Under the pieces are notes generated by a model that saw only the letters and a list, made by a program, of their open reading frames with translations, ran no database searches and was not told the DNA's origin. Position numbers and translations under genes: made by a program. Shown here one piece after another: positions 49,726 through 59,453 of a stretch of 64,000 nt of DNA. Source of the DNA: Leuctra nigra (Eukaryota > Arthropoda > Insecta > Plecoptera > Leuctridae); contig OW203771.1 in assembly GCA_934045905.1 (NCBI GenBank), forward strand, positions 25,242,069-25,306,068. Reading direction: 5' to 3'. Numbering within the stretch: the first letter of the stretch is position 1; each line of letters starts with the position of its first letter.

Positions 49726-50783
49726 CTGAAACAATGGAGGAAAAATTCCACTGTCAAAACTATTATAATTTTGTATAGCGACTACATTATACCGGGTGGC
49801 GCAAAAAAAATCCCCCTGATTGAGAGGTCACTATATCGAAACTATTATAGATAGGATTCTGAAATTTGTACACATATTAGAAAACATACCAAAATTTAAT
49901 ATGTGCAAGTTTCAAAAACATTACTATTGTAGGAAAAAAGTTACAGCTGTTCAAATTTGGTTGTCAAAAAATTGATTATACGGAGCTCAAATAGCGCGCG
50001 TCGAGAAAACTTCCAATGGCCGGGACGCTGTTCCTTCAAAACTACGTACGATATCAAGCTGAAAATTTCAAATTATATTGAAAATAGATTAAGGTCGATT
50101 GTGTAAAAATTTCAATCAATTTAAATGAAAGGAACGAAAATTATGGAATCTTGAAGTTGAGCTTGAAAACAGAATAGTGGGAAAAGAATCACATTTATAA
50201 CGCGTGTAATAAAAGTTTAGAAATAATCTTCGTTTTCTGATTTTACGCTCAACTTCAAGATACCATAATTTTCGTTCCATTAATTCAAATTGACTGAAAT
50301 TTTTACACAATCGATCTTAATATATTTTCAATATAATTTGAAATTTTCAGCTTGTAAGTAGTTTTGAAGAAACAGCGTCCCGGCCATTGGAAATTTTCTC
50401 GACGCGCGCTATTTGAGCTCCGTTTAATCAATTTTTTGACAACCAAATTTGATCGCCTGTAACTTTTTTCCTACAATAGTAATGTTTTTGAAACTTGCAC
50501 ATATTACATTTTGGTATGTTTTCTTATATGTGTACAAATTTCAGAATCCTATCTATAATAGTTTCGATATAGTGACCTCTTAATCAGGGGGATTTTTTTT
50601 TGCGCCACCCGGTATTACGTGGATGAGTCACCAATTGTTACAATTTACTATTCATGTAGTAGATTCTGAGGAAATTCGAAAAATATTTCACTCTCCGATC
50701 GATTGAAATTTTCTATCACCCCCTACTCTTCTACCTCTCGTTTCTCCAAAACATCCCCGAGTAAGGAAGTAGTGTGAACTCAC
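49726..50783 (-). other. Intron carrying a large foldback element
   Basis: 1,058-bp intron between the SxIP exon and the 22-codon exon. Most of it is the foldback element at 49792-50612. The remaining flanks (49726-49790 and 50615-50783) are AT-rich, with nothing recognised. Confidence 0.8.
49792..50612. mobile_element. Foldback MITE-like element, about 820 bp, TA flanked
   Basis: Two arms of about 385 bp are inverted copies of each other around a spacer of about 50 bp near 50200. The ends read CCGGGTGGCGCAAAAAAA and TTTTTTTGCGCCACCCGG, with TA directly outside each end. It has no coding capacity. The arms differ by scattered substitutions and small indels, so it is not very recent. A separate copy of the terminus GCGCCACCCGGTA lies at 54223-54235. 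TA flanks and long inverted repeats suggest a Tc1/mariner-type non-autonomous element, but no transposase was seen. Confidence 0.85.
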
Positions 50784-51579
50784 CATCCTCAACTGGCACG
50801 ACCTTGAAAGTGGTCTCCAGACGTCCCAGCTCCTCGCTGACTCCCTGGAACAGCTCGGAATCCCTCCTCTGGTCGGCCGCGATCTTCACCGCCTCCTCCT
50901 CGACGGTCGTCTTCTTCCCGGAGCTGCTCTCCGTCACGGTCTTCACGGTCTTGGTCGTGACCGGAATACCCGACTTCGTGGTTACAGTCACTTCGGAGAC
51001 GGACTTCGACACCACTTCGGCTTCCTTCGGGGTGATCACTGTAGTTTTGGTCGAAACCACAGGGATCGCTGACTTCGGAGTAATGTCTGCCTCCTTCTTC
51101 GAAACAATCTCGTCTTTCTTGGAAGAAACTTCACTGTATGTCGTTGTCACCGGTATTCCGGAAGTCGTCTTCGTAACCTTAGTCACGGTCGTGATCGTTT
51201 CCGGTTGCGACGCCGAGAACTTCTGTCGTATCTCTTCCAAAGTCAACGGCTCTGCTTCCGTCTCCTCGACGACGCGTTCCACGACCTCTGACCTTGGTCG
51301 CTGGTCAGTTGTCGTGGTTGTCGTCGTCGTCCTCCTCTCGATCATCGAGACGGGTCTGCTGATGACGGGCTCCTCGGTGACGCTGCCGACGCTGCCGACG
51401 GACGGCTGACGCTCGTATTGTCGATCGCGCTTGTCGGCGGCAAAGATTTCCTTCAGTTCGGAGACGGAACGCTGCTCTTCGACGACGACCTTCTCCTCGC
51501 CGATGTACTTGCTCTCGCCTTCGTCGGAGTCCCCAGGGGCGCGTTCGGCGAGGACGAGTTCTTCCACAGACTCGGAGTC
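50784..51579 (-). CDS. Ank2: Ankyrin tail exon with three SxIP motifs
   Basis: A 796-bp exon of about 265 residues, disordered-looking and rich in Thr, Val, Glu and Lys. It opens at acceptor TCTTCACAG with DSESVEELVLAERAPGDSDE and ends VPVEDG at donor G|GTGAGTTC. It has eight consecutive Thr (near 51335) and two related blocks of the form TTxSGIPVTT. Three SxIP tetrapeptides lie at 51151-51162 (SGIP), 51061-51072 (SAIP) and 50962-50973 (SGIP), the last two preceded by Lys. SxIP flanked by basic and Ser/Thr residues is the known EB1-binding motif, and vertebrate 480-kDa ankyrin-G binds EB proteins this way. Binding here is inferred. Reading past the donor gives a stop after about 17 more residues. 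Confidence 0.87.
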
Positions 51580-53612
51580 CTGTGAAGAAATCAGGAAGAC
51601 GTTAGGAGTTGTAGGAGGTTTGAGTGGACAGCCACCTCTAAATGTTGTGATAAAAGCCAGAGATAGAACAAGTCTTGCAAATCACCCCTCTGCATACCAA
51701 TATCTATATTTTAGGCAACTTATACTACGTCTGTGTACGACTGGTAGTCGCGATAGGGGGTAAGTTTTATCAGGGCATATAGAGGTGACTATACAGAGTT
51801 CGATTGTGTGACCAGTAAGGTATACTATTTGAAAAACCACCAACTCTTGGAATTCTGGTATTAGATTTAAAAACACATTAAAACAAATTTTACGACGACG
51901 TCTTCAAACATCTTCATTAGGCAATCCACCAGAACGGCGTCATTATTTTTACAGATATCCTGAATAAGCAAATCAACATCAAAGAAAACCTCTATGAAAG
52001 AAATTGTGTTGTGCTGTAGGTAATTACCCCATAAAAAAACACTCCGTGTAAAAATACCAGCCAAGTCTCTTCAACTATAAAAAAATAGAAGAAATCTAAA
52101 AATTCAGCACTGAAAAGTAGTGATATCAAAAAATGAGCCAAGTCAAAACTTAATTTTAAAAACCAAAATATACTTGGCGCATCGTGTATATAAATAGTAT
52201 AGAAGCATATGCCAAAAATCAAATGTACCTAAATATATATAATATACCTATAATGCCCTTAAAAACGATGCGCCAAGTATATTTTGGTTTTTAAAATTAA
52301 GTTTTGACTTGGCTCATTTTTTGATATCACTACTTTTCAGTGCTGAATTTTTAGATTTCTTCTATTTTTTTTATAGTTGAAGAGACTTGGCTGGTATTTT
52401 TACACGGAGTGTTTTTTTTATGGGGATATCACTTATTTTTTTAGTTTATTTACACAACTTGTAACACACATCGGAGCAACAATGACTAAATACTTTTAAA
52501 AAATACGCCATTTCCGAATTGGTTAATACGAAAAATTGTGTTTGGTGCTCAATATACCTAAGCTTAAAGTGATATTCCATGAAGAATTGCGAAAGCTTCG
52601 TTCCAATCAGTCCAGCCGTTTTCGAGATATGGTATCACTTCCGGTTTTCAAAATGGCGACTGAAATAACTGCCACCTAGAATTTATTTCTATAAATGTTA
52701 TGTATCATTATAAGCATCATTATATTATATATTACTATATTATAATATATATTACTATATATTATTATATTACATTATATTATAAGTATCATTATAAGCC
52801 ATTATAAGGCTATCATTATAAGAGGTCATTAAAATCTAGTTCTTCATTTTCATGACGTCATTTCCGGTTTTGGTAATAGAACATCTCTACTTTAACTATT
52901 GATATTCCATATAGACGACCGTCTGAATCATTTGGCGCTAGTTTCATTCCGATCGGTTGAGCCGTTTTCGAGATATGACGTCACTTCCGGTTTCAAAATG
53001 GCGACTACCGGATGGTTTTATAAAAAGGCACCTCAGACGCCAAAAGTGCACATGTGGTAAAAATTTCAGATCGATCGGCTAAGCCGTTTAGGCTGTGGCG
53101 GTGATAGTGGTGTTTCCTGATATCATCATCATCAGATAGGTTTTAAAAGGGGTGTAATTTCACTGTTTTCACGGCCCTCTAGCACGCAAATGGCATAACC
53201 TATTGTTCCCAAATTTAGTATATGGAGTGGGGTGGGCCATAGCTCGAAATTAAGATATTTCATAACAATGTGAGATTTTCCAATTTTATGATCCAGTAGG
53301 CCGAAAATGCCATGTTGTTGCTTATACAGTAAAAGTGGTTGGTCTGCTCCTCAGTTTATTAGGCATTTACGGTATGTTGAGTGAGTGTGAGTGTACGGTA
53401 CGACTTGGCTGGGTGGAGCGACCGCTCCACTAGATATGCGAGCACTAAGCAAGGAGAACAATGTCAAACAATTTTGAAAGTAATGCTATTTCATGGAGAC
53501 ACCTTGGTTTTCACAGGACAACAGACTCAGTGAACCGCTTCAACTTTTCTAAAATGATTTTCCTTGATTTGGAAGTCTTGATTTCTCTGTAGATTCTGAC
53601 TGGTCTTCCTAC
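51580..53612 (-). other. 2.0-kb intron with foldback element and satellite-like repeats
   Basis: Holds a foldback at 52027-52425 and an AT-rich (ATTATAT/CATTATAAG) simple-repeat stretch at about 52695-52830. Two copies of a repeat containing GCCGTTTTCGAGATATG and CACTTCCGG, then AAAATGGCGACT, lie at about 52615-52665 and 52955-53008. A shorter relative (GATCGATCGGCTAAGCCGTTTA) lies near 53069-53090. Plus-strand GAGTGAGTGTGAGTGTACGG at 53378-53397 is simple sequence. No coding segment was recognised. Confidence 0.75.
52027..52425. mobile_element. Foldback MITE-like element, about 400 bp, near-perfect arms
   Basis: Arms 52027-52185 and 52265-52425 (about 160 bp each) are nearly perfect inverted copies, with ends CCCCATAAAAAAACACTCCG and its complement. 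The loop of about 80 bp is AT-rich. High arm identity suggests recent insertion or arm homogenisation. I found no clear target-site duplication and no coding sequence. Confidence 0.85.
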
Positions 53613-53800
53613 CTTCATAATGTCCTGCTCCTCGAACGCCGCATCCAGACTGATGTTCCTGCGGATGGCGGTGTCTCTGGAAGCGCCTCGGTCTTGCTTG
53701 GCAGTTCCTCGTTGCACTCTCTCCACGTCCACGTTGAAGATGCATTGCTCGACGATGTCGTCTCGCCCGATCTTCCGCAGCGCGGTTTCAAGCGTGTTTC
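53613..53800 (-). CDS. Ank2: Ankyrin exon: post-death-domain segment
   Basis: Encodes GNTLETALRKIGRDDIVEQC, then IFNVDVERVQRGTAK and RRNISLDAAFEEQDIMK. ALRKIGRDDIVEQC is the conserved end of ankyrin death-domain regions. The acceptor is CTTGTAG; the donor is ATGAAG|GTAGGAAG in phase 0. The next exon opens in phase 0 with DSESVEEL. If the intron is kept, the frame runs 34 more residues to a stop at 53511-53513, which would give a short-tail protein. I treat that as intron read-through. Confidence 0.87.
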
Positions 53801-54852
53801 CTACAAGTGGCAGATTCTGCTTGAGAAATCAAGTTCACACAGAAATTGCACGATAGAGCAGTGGATTCGAGAAAAGAAATAAAAAATTATGTCCAAACAT
53901 TAAATTATTTACTTAAAAAATTAATTTCTAACAATAAAAAAAATAAAGTGGGTAAGTTTTAAATTGTTGTGAATGAGATAATAGATGTGTGCAAAATTTC
54001 AGATCGATGGGTGGAACTGTGCGACTTGCATTATCTCCAGGTAACAGACAGAAACAACAGAGATCCGTGTCAAAAGAGTCAAAAGGAGTCGCTTCGCTCG
54101 CTTAAAAATCTATGGCTAATTCTCGTTCATCACAAATCCGGGAGAAGATTCTTCGTCCCATTCATTCTTTTAAATCTATTAAATTTTCATATGTGTTCTA
54201 TAATATGTGAAAGTTTTTTATTGCGCCACCCGGTATTTTATGCTGCCTTCAAACAAGGAAAGTGTTCAACATAGAAAGATCAAGTCTCTTTACATTGGTC
54301 TCTCCCAAACCTCATTGAATCAATGACTGTGCAATTTTCTGTTGTTAACCAATCACAGGACAACGTTTAAAAATAATATTTTGTGATTCTGGAATGATAT
54401 CTATATTGCAATGCAAATTCATCTTGATAAGAGGAACGATCCGCCAACACAGGATAAAAACAACCCAGCTACATTTACTATGGTTTTACTTTGATTTTAC
54501 TATGGGACCGAGAGTTATTTTGACTCAATGTATCAGGAGTACATAAGTGAAAAAGGTATTAAATCTATAATATTTTACAATGTCCGGAAGAAGTAAGTGG
54601 CAGAATTTATTGGTTGATGAAACCTTGGGGGGTAAAAGCCAATTAGTATAGCACAGCCAGATCTAGAACCGGTCCATTTTAGCCTAATTTATCTCACGTA
54701 ATCGTTGAACAATTGCGATTAAGTGAGAAGTAGGATTTATCGGTGGTAATAGGCTGCAGTCAATGAAACAGCTCTCTAAACCGTTTAAGTCCTTACGAGT
54801 CCTTACACAATATAATATACAATATTATATCAAGTGATTGTTCATCACTCAC
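53801..54852 (-). other. Intron after the death-domain exon
   Basis: 1,052 bp, AT-rich. It contains GTGCAAAATTTCAGATCGAT (53990-54009), related to the repeat in the neighbouring intron. It also has the solo terminus GCGCCACCCGGTA at 54223-54235, shared with the 820-bp foldback. The short plus-strand frame 53969-54274 overlaps these repeats and is not supported. Confidence 0.7.
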
Positions 54853-55059
54853 CATTAGCTTTGTTACCGGCCTGCTGAAGCCAAAGCCTGAGCATCGTCA
54901 TCGCCTGTTGCGCCGTCGATCCTTGGCACTCTGTCTTGATATCGTTCACTTCAGAAGGTGTGATGTCCAGCTCGCTGGCTAGAGGAACCCAGTCCTGACC
55001 CAGCAGGTTGCTGATGTCGGACAGCCGGAGGTCAGTGCGTTGGTACGACTCCAGTCGGC
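54853..55059 (-). CDS. Ank2: Ankyrin exon: death domain
   Basis: Encodes RLESYQRTDLRLSDISNLLG, then QDWVPLASELDITPSEVNDI, and after a short stretch QQAMTMLRLWLQQAGNKANG. This is a death domain of the ankyrin type, with the DWxxLAxEL core and the LRLW motif near its end. The acceptor is CTCACAG and the donor is AATG|GTGAGTG. Both split codons are Gly and the phases match the neighbours (1 and 1). An ATG-started reading beginning upstream at about 55084 runs over the acceptor and is not the real start. In ankyrins the death domain sits between UPA and the variable C-terminal tail. Confidence 0.95.
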
Positions 55060-55428
55060 CTGTGAGGTCAACAAGGTCAGACAATGTCCCGAAATGAAGT
55101 CACCAGTGCAACGTGGCGTACCTTCAGATTTCGCCCCCCCCCCCCCCCCTTCCCCCCGATAGGAAATTGTTCAGGGCCTCCCTACATTTTTTATTGCATA
55201 AAAATCTTGAAAAATATTTGCATATTTTTGTGTTGATTTTTATATACTTTATGACACTTTTCAATTATTGTAATCCAGTTGTATGCTCTGGATTTTTGTA
55301 GAATAGGTTATAGTACCCCCCCCCCCCCCCACCCCGCGACTGCGGGAGCTGCAACATCGAAATTACGCATGTGCACCAGTGAAAGGAAGTACTCTGACAA
55401 CGGAAGAAAGAGATAAAGTGGCATGTAC
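55060..55428 (-). other. Short intron with two poly-C (sense poly-G) tracts
   Basis: 369-bp intron between the UPA and death-domain exons. Plus-strand C runs lie at 55134-55149 (16) and 55316-55330 (15), with shorter C runs beside them. In the transcript these are poly-G, one about 100 nt after the donor and one about 75 nt before the acceptor. The middle is AT-rich, with nothing else seen. Confidence 0.85.
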
Positions 55429-55756
55429 CTAGCCCGCCGTCCCTGAGGAAGCTGTACTTCTTGCTGAGCGCCTGCAGGTCCGCCTCCAACGCGACCGCCT
55501 CCGGCACGATGTCCTCGGGCAGCACGATGTTGAGGATGCAGATGGGCTGTTGCGGGGGCTCGCCCTTGGCCACCCTCGCCTCCCGCATGAAGAGCACGCG
55601 CCCGACGGTGTCCGCGTGCGGGTCCTTCACGCGCACCGTGAAGGGGAGACGGTTCTCGCGGAACGCCCGGAAACCGAGCTGGAGTTGGTCGCCCGACTTG
55701 GTGACCGGCACGAGGTTGCCGGAGAACTCCACGTACTGGGATTTACCCTCGAGCAC
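55429..55756 (-). CDS. Ank2: Ankyrin exon: UPA domain, second part, to death-domain linker
   Basis: Starts at acceptor TTTGCAG in phase 0 with VLEGKSQYVEFSGNLVPV, continues through QLQLGFRAFRENRLPFTVRV and ends with KYSFLRDGGL plus one base at donor G|GTACATG. This completes the UPA domain and leads into the death domain. The exon is more GC-rich than the flanking introns. The residues from 55756 down to the donor are ankyrin-like throughout. Reading past the donor gives only intron-like sequence ending in a poly-G run, so the donor call is firm. Confidence 0.95.
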
Positions 55757-56287
55757 CTGCAAATCACGAAATTACCTTGACCTCTCCTCATTCACTCATC
55801 TACTACCCAACCTGTAATTTATTTCATGTCAGTAGAGCTAGCCCTCTTCAAACGTCCCTAAAGCTGGGTTCTCAAACTTCGCATCGAATTCGCTTCCGGT
55901 TCACTTCGCTTTCGCAAAATGGCTACCTTTTAACAAAGGAAATCGTCCGTGTTTACATTCGCATGTTCACTTGTTTCGGTTTCGTGTCGGTCTTGTCAAA
56001 GTTAAAATTGGCTCAACTTTAACGAAACCGAAACACGGGAACATGCGAATGTAAACATGGACGATTTCCCTTGTTAAAAGGTAGCCATTTTGCGAAAGCG
56101 AAGCGAACCGGAAGCGAATTCGATGTGAAGTATGGGAACCCAGCTTTAGACCTACCCAAGATCATTTTTCTGTGTTGCATCCTTCCGCAAAAAGAAGTGG
56201 AAATGACAAGTGACAAATCTATCCTCTATCTCACTTTTGAAAAATGCTTGGCTATTTCTTATAAAATGTACAACGAATGAAACTTAC
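55757..56287 (-). other. Intron within the UPA domain, with a foldback element
   Basis: 531-bp intron. More than half is the foldback at 55861-56146. The rest is unremarkable AT-rich sequence. Open frames on both strands here are readings of the foldback arms. Confidence 0.8.
55861..56146. mobile_element. Foldback MITE-like element, about 290 bp, TA flanked
   Basis: Ends AAGCTGGGTTCTCAAAC and its near complement TATGGGAACCCAGCTT, arms of about 125 bp, spacer of about 35 bp near 56004. TA lies directly outside both ends (55859-55860 and 56147-56148). The arms are GC-richer than the surrounding intron and match with few differences. No coding capacity. Probably a non-autonomous Tc1/mariner-type element. 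Confidence 0.82.
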
Positions 56288-56423
56288 CTCCACGTCCCTG
56301 CTCTTGGCTACTTCTGTGAAATGCTCCTGATGTTCGAGTGTCTTATCTTCCTTGTCGTCAGTCATACAGAACACTCTCAGCCGCGCCTCCAGCACGTCCG
56401 TCCTCTTGGCGAACACTACAAAC
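56288..56423 (-). CDS. Ank2: Ankyrin exon: UPA domain, first part
   Basis: Encodes [18 protein letters not shown] followed by [20 protein letters not shown] and AKSRDVE, the start of the ankyrin UPA domain. The acceptor is TATTCAG and the donor is GAG|GTAAGTT, both close to consensus. The exon takes one base to finish the Lys codon begun by the previous exon and ends in phase 0. Length is 136 bp. UPA packs against the two ZU5 domains in the spectrin-binding core of ankyrins. No frameshift or missing block is visible. Confidence 0.93.
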
Positions 56424-57289
56424 CTGAATAAAGAAGGAGGTATTCACGTTACCACTCGCTCCTGATCCTCCATGTCAGTCATCCAGAAGACACACAGGAG
56501 ATGAAAGAGAACGTGGTCAACTTGACAAATTGTCGATTTGTACCTAGACTTCGGATATCACATATCAGGTGTAAGTACCCAATATTTCGAAAGATACAAG
56601 TTGTTTATGCTTTACTATAACCTGCTATAACCGTTGCTATAACCTTCTATAACTCATAGCTTTCACGAGTTTCTTTGTTTTACAGAATGCTAAAAGGTGA
56701 ATTTTGCTGTCCGTTTCTGAAGTGTAGCAAATATACGACGTACAAAATATGGAAGATTTGGCAAATATATAAATTTAGATGTCAAAAACTCAATTAAATT
56801 CTGGATTTCCTCAAAATTATAAAGGAATTAAAATAGTGTAGTCTCCATAACCAAAGAGGTTATGCATCATTATGCATACATGCACATTATATCAGCATCA
56901 TTATAAACCATTTGCAATCTTTGAAACTTCCGCTAGCACGGAGCAGTTTCACTTTTCATACAATCTTAATATTGGGATTTTGTTTGAAAATTATGGAAGT
57001 GATAGAAATTCGTGTTTCCATCTGTGCCAAGTTTCAGTTCGATCAGAGGAACTGTCTTATCGATATCGAAGCAGAAGACGACCAAAGTGATCAGAAACTA
57101 CACAATACTACTGAAAACTACTGGGAAGTACTAGTAGTAGTCGAAAACCAACAGCCGAAGTATCAGGAAATCATAAAGCGAAGTAGGTAGTATAGTAATA
57201 AATATCTGAAATTAACAATGTTATGTATTTTTCAACTTGATATCCATAGATGTATACATACATATCGGTTGGGCCACATCGGGTCCTGT

Positions 57290-57307
57290 CCCCCCCCCCC
57301 CCCCCCC
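57290..57307. repeat. Poly-C run, 18 bp
   Basis: Uninterrupted C on the plus strand inside the ZU5-UPA intron. It is one of four C runs of 15 bp or more between 55134 and 58302, all on the same strand. Confidence 0.95.
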
Positions 57308-57357
57308 TTCCTGAAATTTTACAAAATCAAAATGTTGCGTTGGTTTATGCATAGTTA

Positions 57358-57507
57358 ACAAAACTCTGTCCACGCGACTGCCTGGTACATTTGGATTTTT
57401 TAAACATGAAAATCGAATTTCTTCTGAAAGAAATAAACAGAAGAAATTCGATTTTCAAGTTTAAAAAATCTAAGTGTCCCCAGGCAGTCGCATGGACAGA
57501 GTTTTGT
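57358..57507. mobile_element. Small foldback element, 150 bp, TA flanked
   Basis: Arms of about 65-70 bp with ends ACAAAACTCTGTCCACGCGA and its near complement, and a spacer of about 15 bp. TA lies outside both ends (57356-57357, 57508-57509). No coding capacity. MITE-like. Confidence 0.8.
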
Positions 57508-58251
57508 TAGTAACCTTCTTTTCTCATCATACAGTTTCCGTTTCGGTTACTTCGAGTACTATTTTTTTAGCACTGATATTTGAGACTTATAATATTATCA
57601 AATTACCATAGCATCAAAATATATGCATGATAATTGATAAGAAATGCATGATTATATGATTGTCAAAGTTCAGTGTGTTCAGAGAAACGGTCTGATCTGT
57701 AGACAGTATTGAAGCTAAATACAGACAAGCTTAGTGTCGGCGTCGGTAGCAAACACCACTACGCCCAGTGAGTACAATCGGGAATCGAAGCATCAGGCGA
57801 TCATAAAGCAAAAGAGTAACTTTATATAAAATAAATTTTGTTAATGGCTGTTTAGAGCTTTAAAAAATTGAAAGAAACTTCGTAAGCTTGCTGCACTGAT
57901 ATTGCGGAAAAGGGACGGACCATAGATAAATAAATCATAACTTCTATAGATGAAAAACTAACAGCCAAAACAGCGGGAATGAAATAGAGATCCGAAATGG
58001 CTAAAGTGTATTTTGTTGGGGTATATTTTTTGCAAGAATCCATCATATAATAGGGGATATTTTGTATGTTTATATAAAATAACGATTATTACAGTTCAAT
58101 AAATATTTAGCCAGTCACATTAATAAAATCGTTTGCAAGTCCCTTTTTAGAAGTAGATTCATTAAAATACTATAAAAAATAATATGATGAAAGAGAATAA
58201 TTATGTAATTTAGACACGTGTTTGTATGATATATTATACTGCCATACAGGC

Positions 58252-58600
58252 AAAGGAGTAGTATTCAGGGGGGGGGAGTGGTGGCCGCCCCCCCCCCCCC
58301 CCTTAAATCCGGGCTTGGTCTAAAAAAAATACGCATAAAACGCCCATAAAAATTATACAAATTACCGATCATGTCTAAAATTGAGTTAAAATTTCAAAAA
58401 TTTCCGGGGCGACGCCCCAAAAATAGTGAACTGTAGCTTCACTGCTATTCAAAATTGAACCAAAACGAATGATCTTGACCGAAAATTTTCTCGGGGGCTG
58501 TGCTCCCGAATCCCCATGTTTTCCTTTGTCATTTTTCAAAATAATAATAATAATAATAATGTCCTGCCCCTCCCGAAATTTCATCCTGAATACGCCCTTA
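58252..58600. mobile_element. Non-autonomous DNA transposon with 9-bp flanking repeat
   Basis: The direct repeat CATACAGGC at 58243-58251 and 58601-58609 flanks a 349-bp segment. Its ends are short inverted repeats, AGTAGTATTCAGG on the left and CCTGAATACGCCCTTA on the right. Inside are a G run, a 15-C run (58288-58302) and a (AAT)n stretch at 58540-58560. No transposase. A 9-bp target duplication fits several cut-and-paste superfamilies, such as Mutator-like. Confidence 0.7.
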
Positions 58601-58646
58601 CATACAGGCGTAAAAAAGGATCACTATGAAACAAGGATCAACTTAC

Positions 58647-58836
58647 TTAGCCATAAAGGGCACGTGGATGGCCTCGCGGTAGAGCTCCGTCGCCATCTTG
58701 GTCGCGTCGGCGATGTTCCTACAGTCCATCAGCCAGAACCTCGCCGAGACGGTGGTGGTGAAGCTGACGCAGTCGTTGACGAACGTGAGCGGAGTCGATC
58801 CCGTCACGTCCTCCCACTGCGCCCGCGTCGTGCCGC
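58647..58836 (-). CDS. Ank2: Ankyrin exon: end of second ZU5 domain, start of UPA
   Basis: Encodes about 63 residues that read through the ankyrin signature [18 protein letters not shown], then [12 protein letters not shown] and [15 protein letters not shown]. In ankyrins this is the distal part of the second ZU5 domain running into UPA; the ZU5-ZU5-UPA unit binds beta-spectrin. The acceptor is TTTAG at 58838-58837. The exon starts with two bases of a split codon and ends after two bases of a Lys codon at the strong donor AA|GTAAGT. That matches the next exon, which supplies the third base. Upstream exons (ankyrin repeats, first ZU5) are not seen up to 64000. The symbol Ank2 rests on the giant tail exon downstream, since insects also have a giant-less ankyrin; membership of the ankyrin family itself is secure. 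Confidence 0.93.
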
Positions 58837-59236
58837 CTAAACGTGACGTGACGTGACGTTAGCGTTACAGTAGACGTGACACGGTCACTACGATACCGCA
58901 CTTGTACACTCGTGAACGTAATCGTCCTTAGAGCAGGTACACCGTAAGGGTGAATTTGTAATGTTATTTTTATTAGAAAATCGACCTTATAGCGTAGTGG
59001 TTATAAAGGTGAAATCAATCAGGATATATTACAACGTTGATGCGTTGGTGTTGACGTAGAATTGGCCGATAGGTGCAGCGATGTGTATCTTTCGTCAAAA
59101 CCGATCGACAACCCTTAGAAGAATTTACAACTCATTGTAAATCGACTTCAATGAGACGTTGTCGATAGGCTGTCGACAAAAGTTTCATATTTTGTACGTA
59201 AATTTTGTTTAAAGTCAACAACCAATCCAGAAGGTA

Positions 59237-59453
59237 TGTACACTCGGCCAAACATAAATTGATCGTTGATCAAATTTGATTAACTGATAAATGTTAGATT
59301 GCACCATCCGAAGTCAGTCCAAGCGATCTCCTTGTCTCACTCTAGTAGGTGAGCTCACATTTCAATGATATAACAAGCTTTGATTGATATGGGACATGAC
59401 CAGCAGTCATTCAAATTTGTTCAACGATCAATTTATGTTTGGCCGAGTGTACA
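59237..59453. mobile_element. Small MITE-like element, about 217 bp, TA flanked
   Basis: Terminal inverted repeats of about 45 bp with ends TGTACACTCGGCCAAACATA and its complement, flanked by TA on both sides (59235-59236, 59454-59455). The interior of about 125 bp is unique. No coding capacity. Fits a Tc1/mariner-type MITE. Confidence 0.82.

Larger units (their letters stand above)
56424..58646 (-). other. 2.2-kb intron between ZU5 and UPA exons
   Basis: AT-rich. It holds a foldback at 57358-57507, an 18-C run at 57290-57307 and a transposon-like element at 58252-58600. A partly duplicated segment with ATCAGGAAATCATAAAGCGA (57163) recurs as ATCAGGCGATCATAAAGCAA (57792). Plus-strand GCCAAGTTTCAGTTCGATC at 57027 belongs to the same repeat type as 53998. 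No exon was recognised. Confidence 0.72.

Noticed and set aside
53511..53612. Coding extension of the post-death-domain exon
   Set aside because: It follows a strong donor (AAG|GTAGGAAG) whose phase matches the next exon. The extra residues look like intron and soon hit a stop.
55060..55084. ATG at about 55084 as start of a separate death-domain protein
   Set aside because: It lies in intron before acceptor CTCACAG. The exon is joined in phase to the UPA exon as in all ankyrins.
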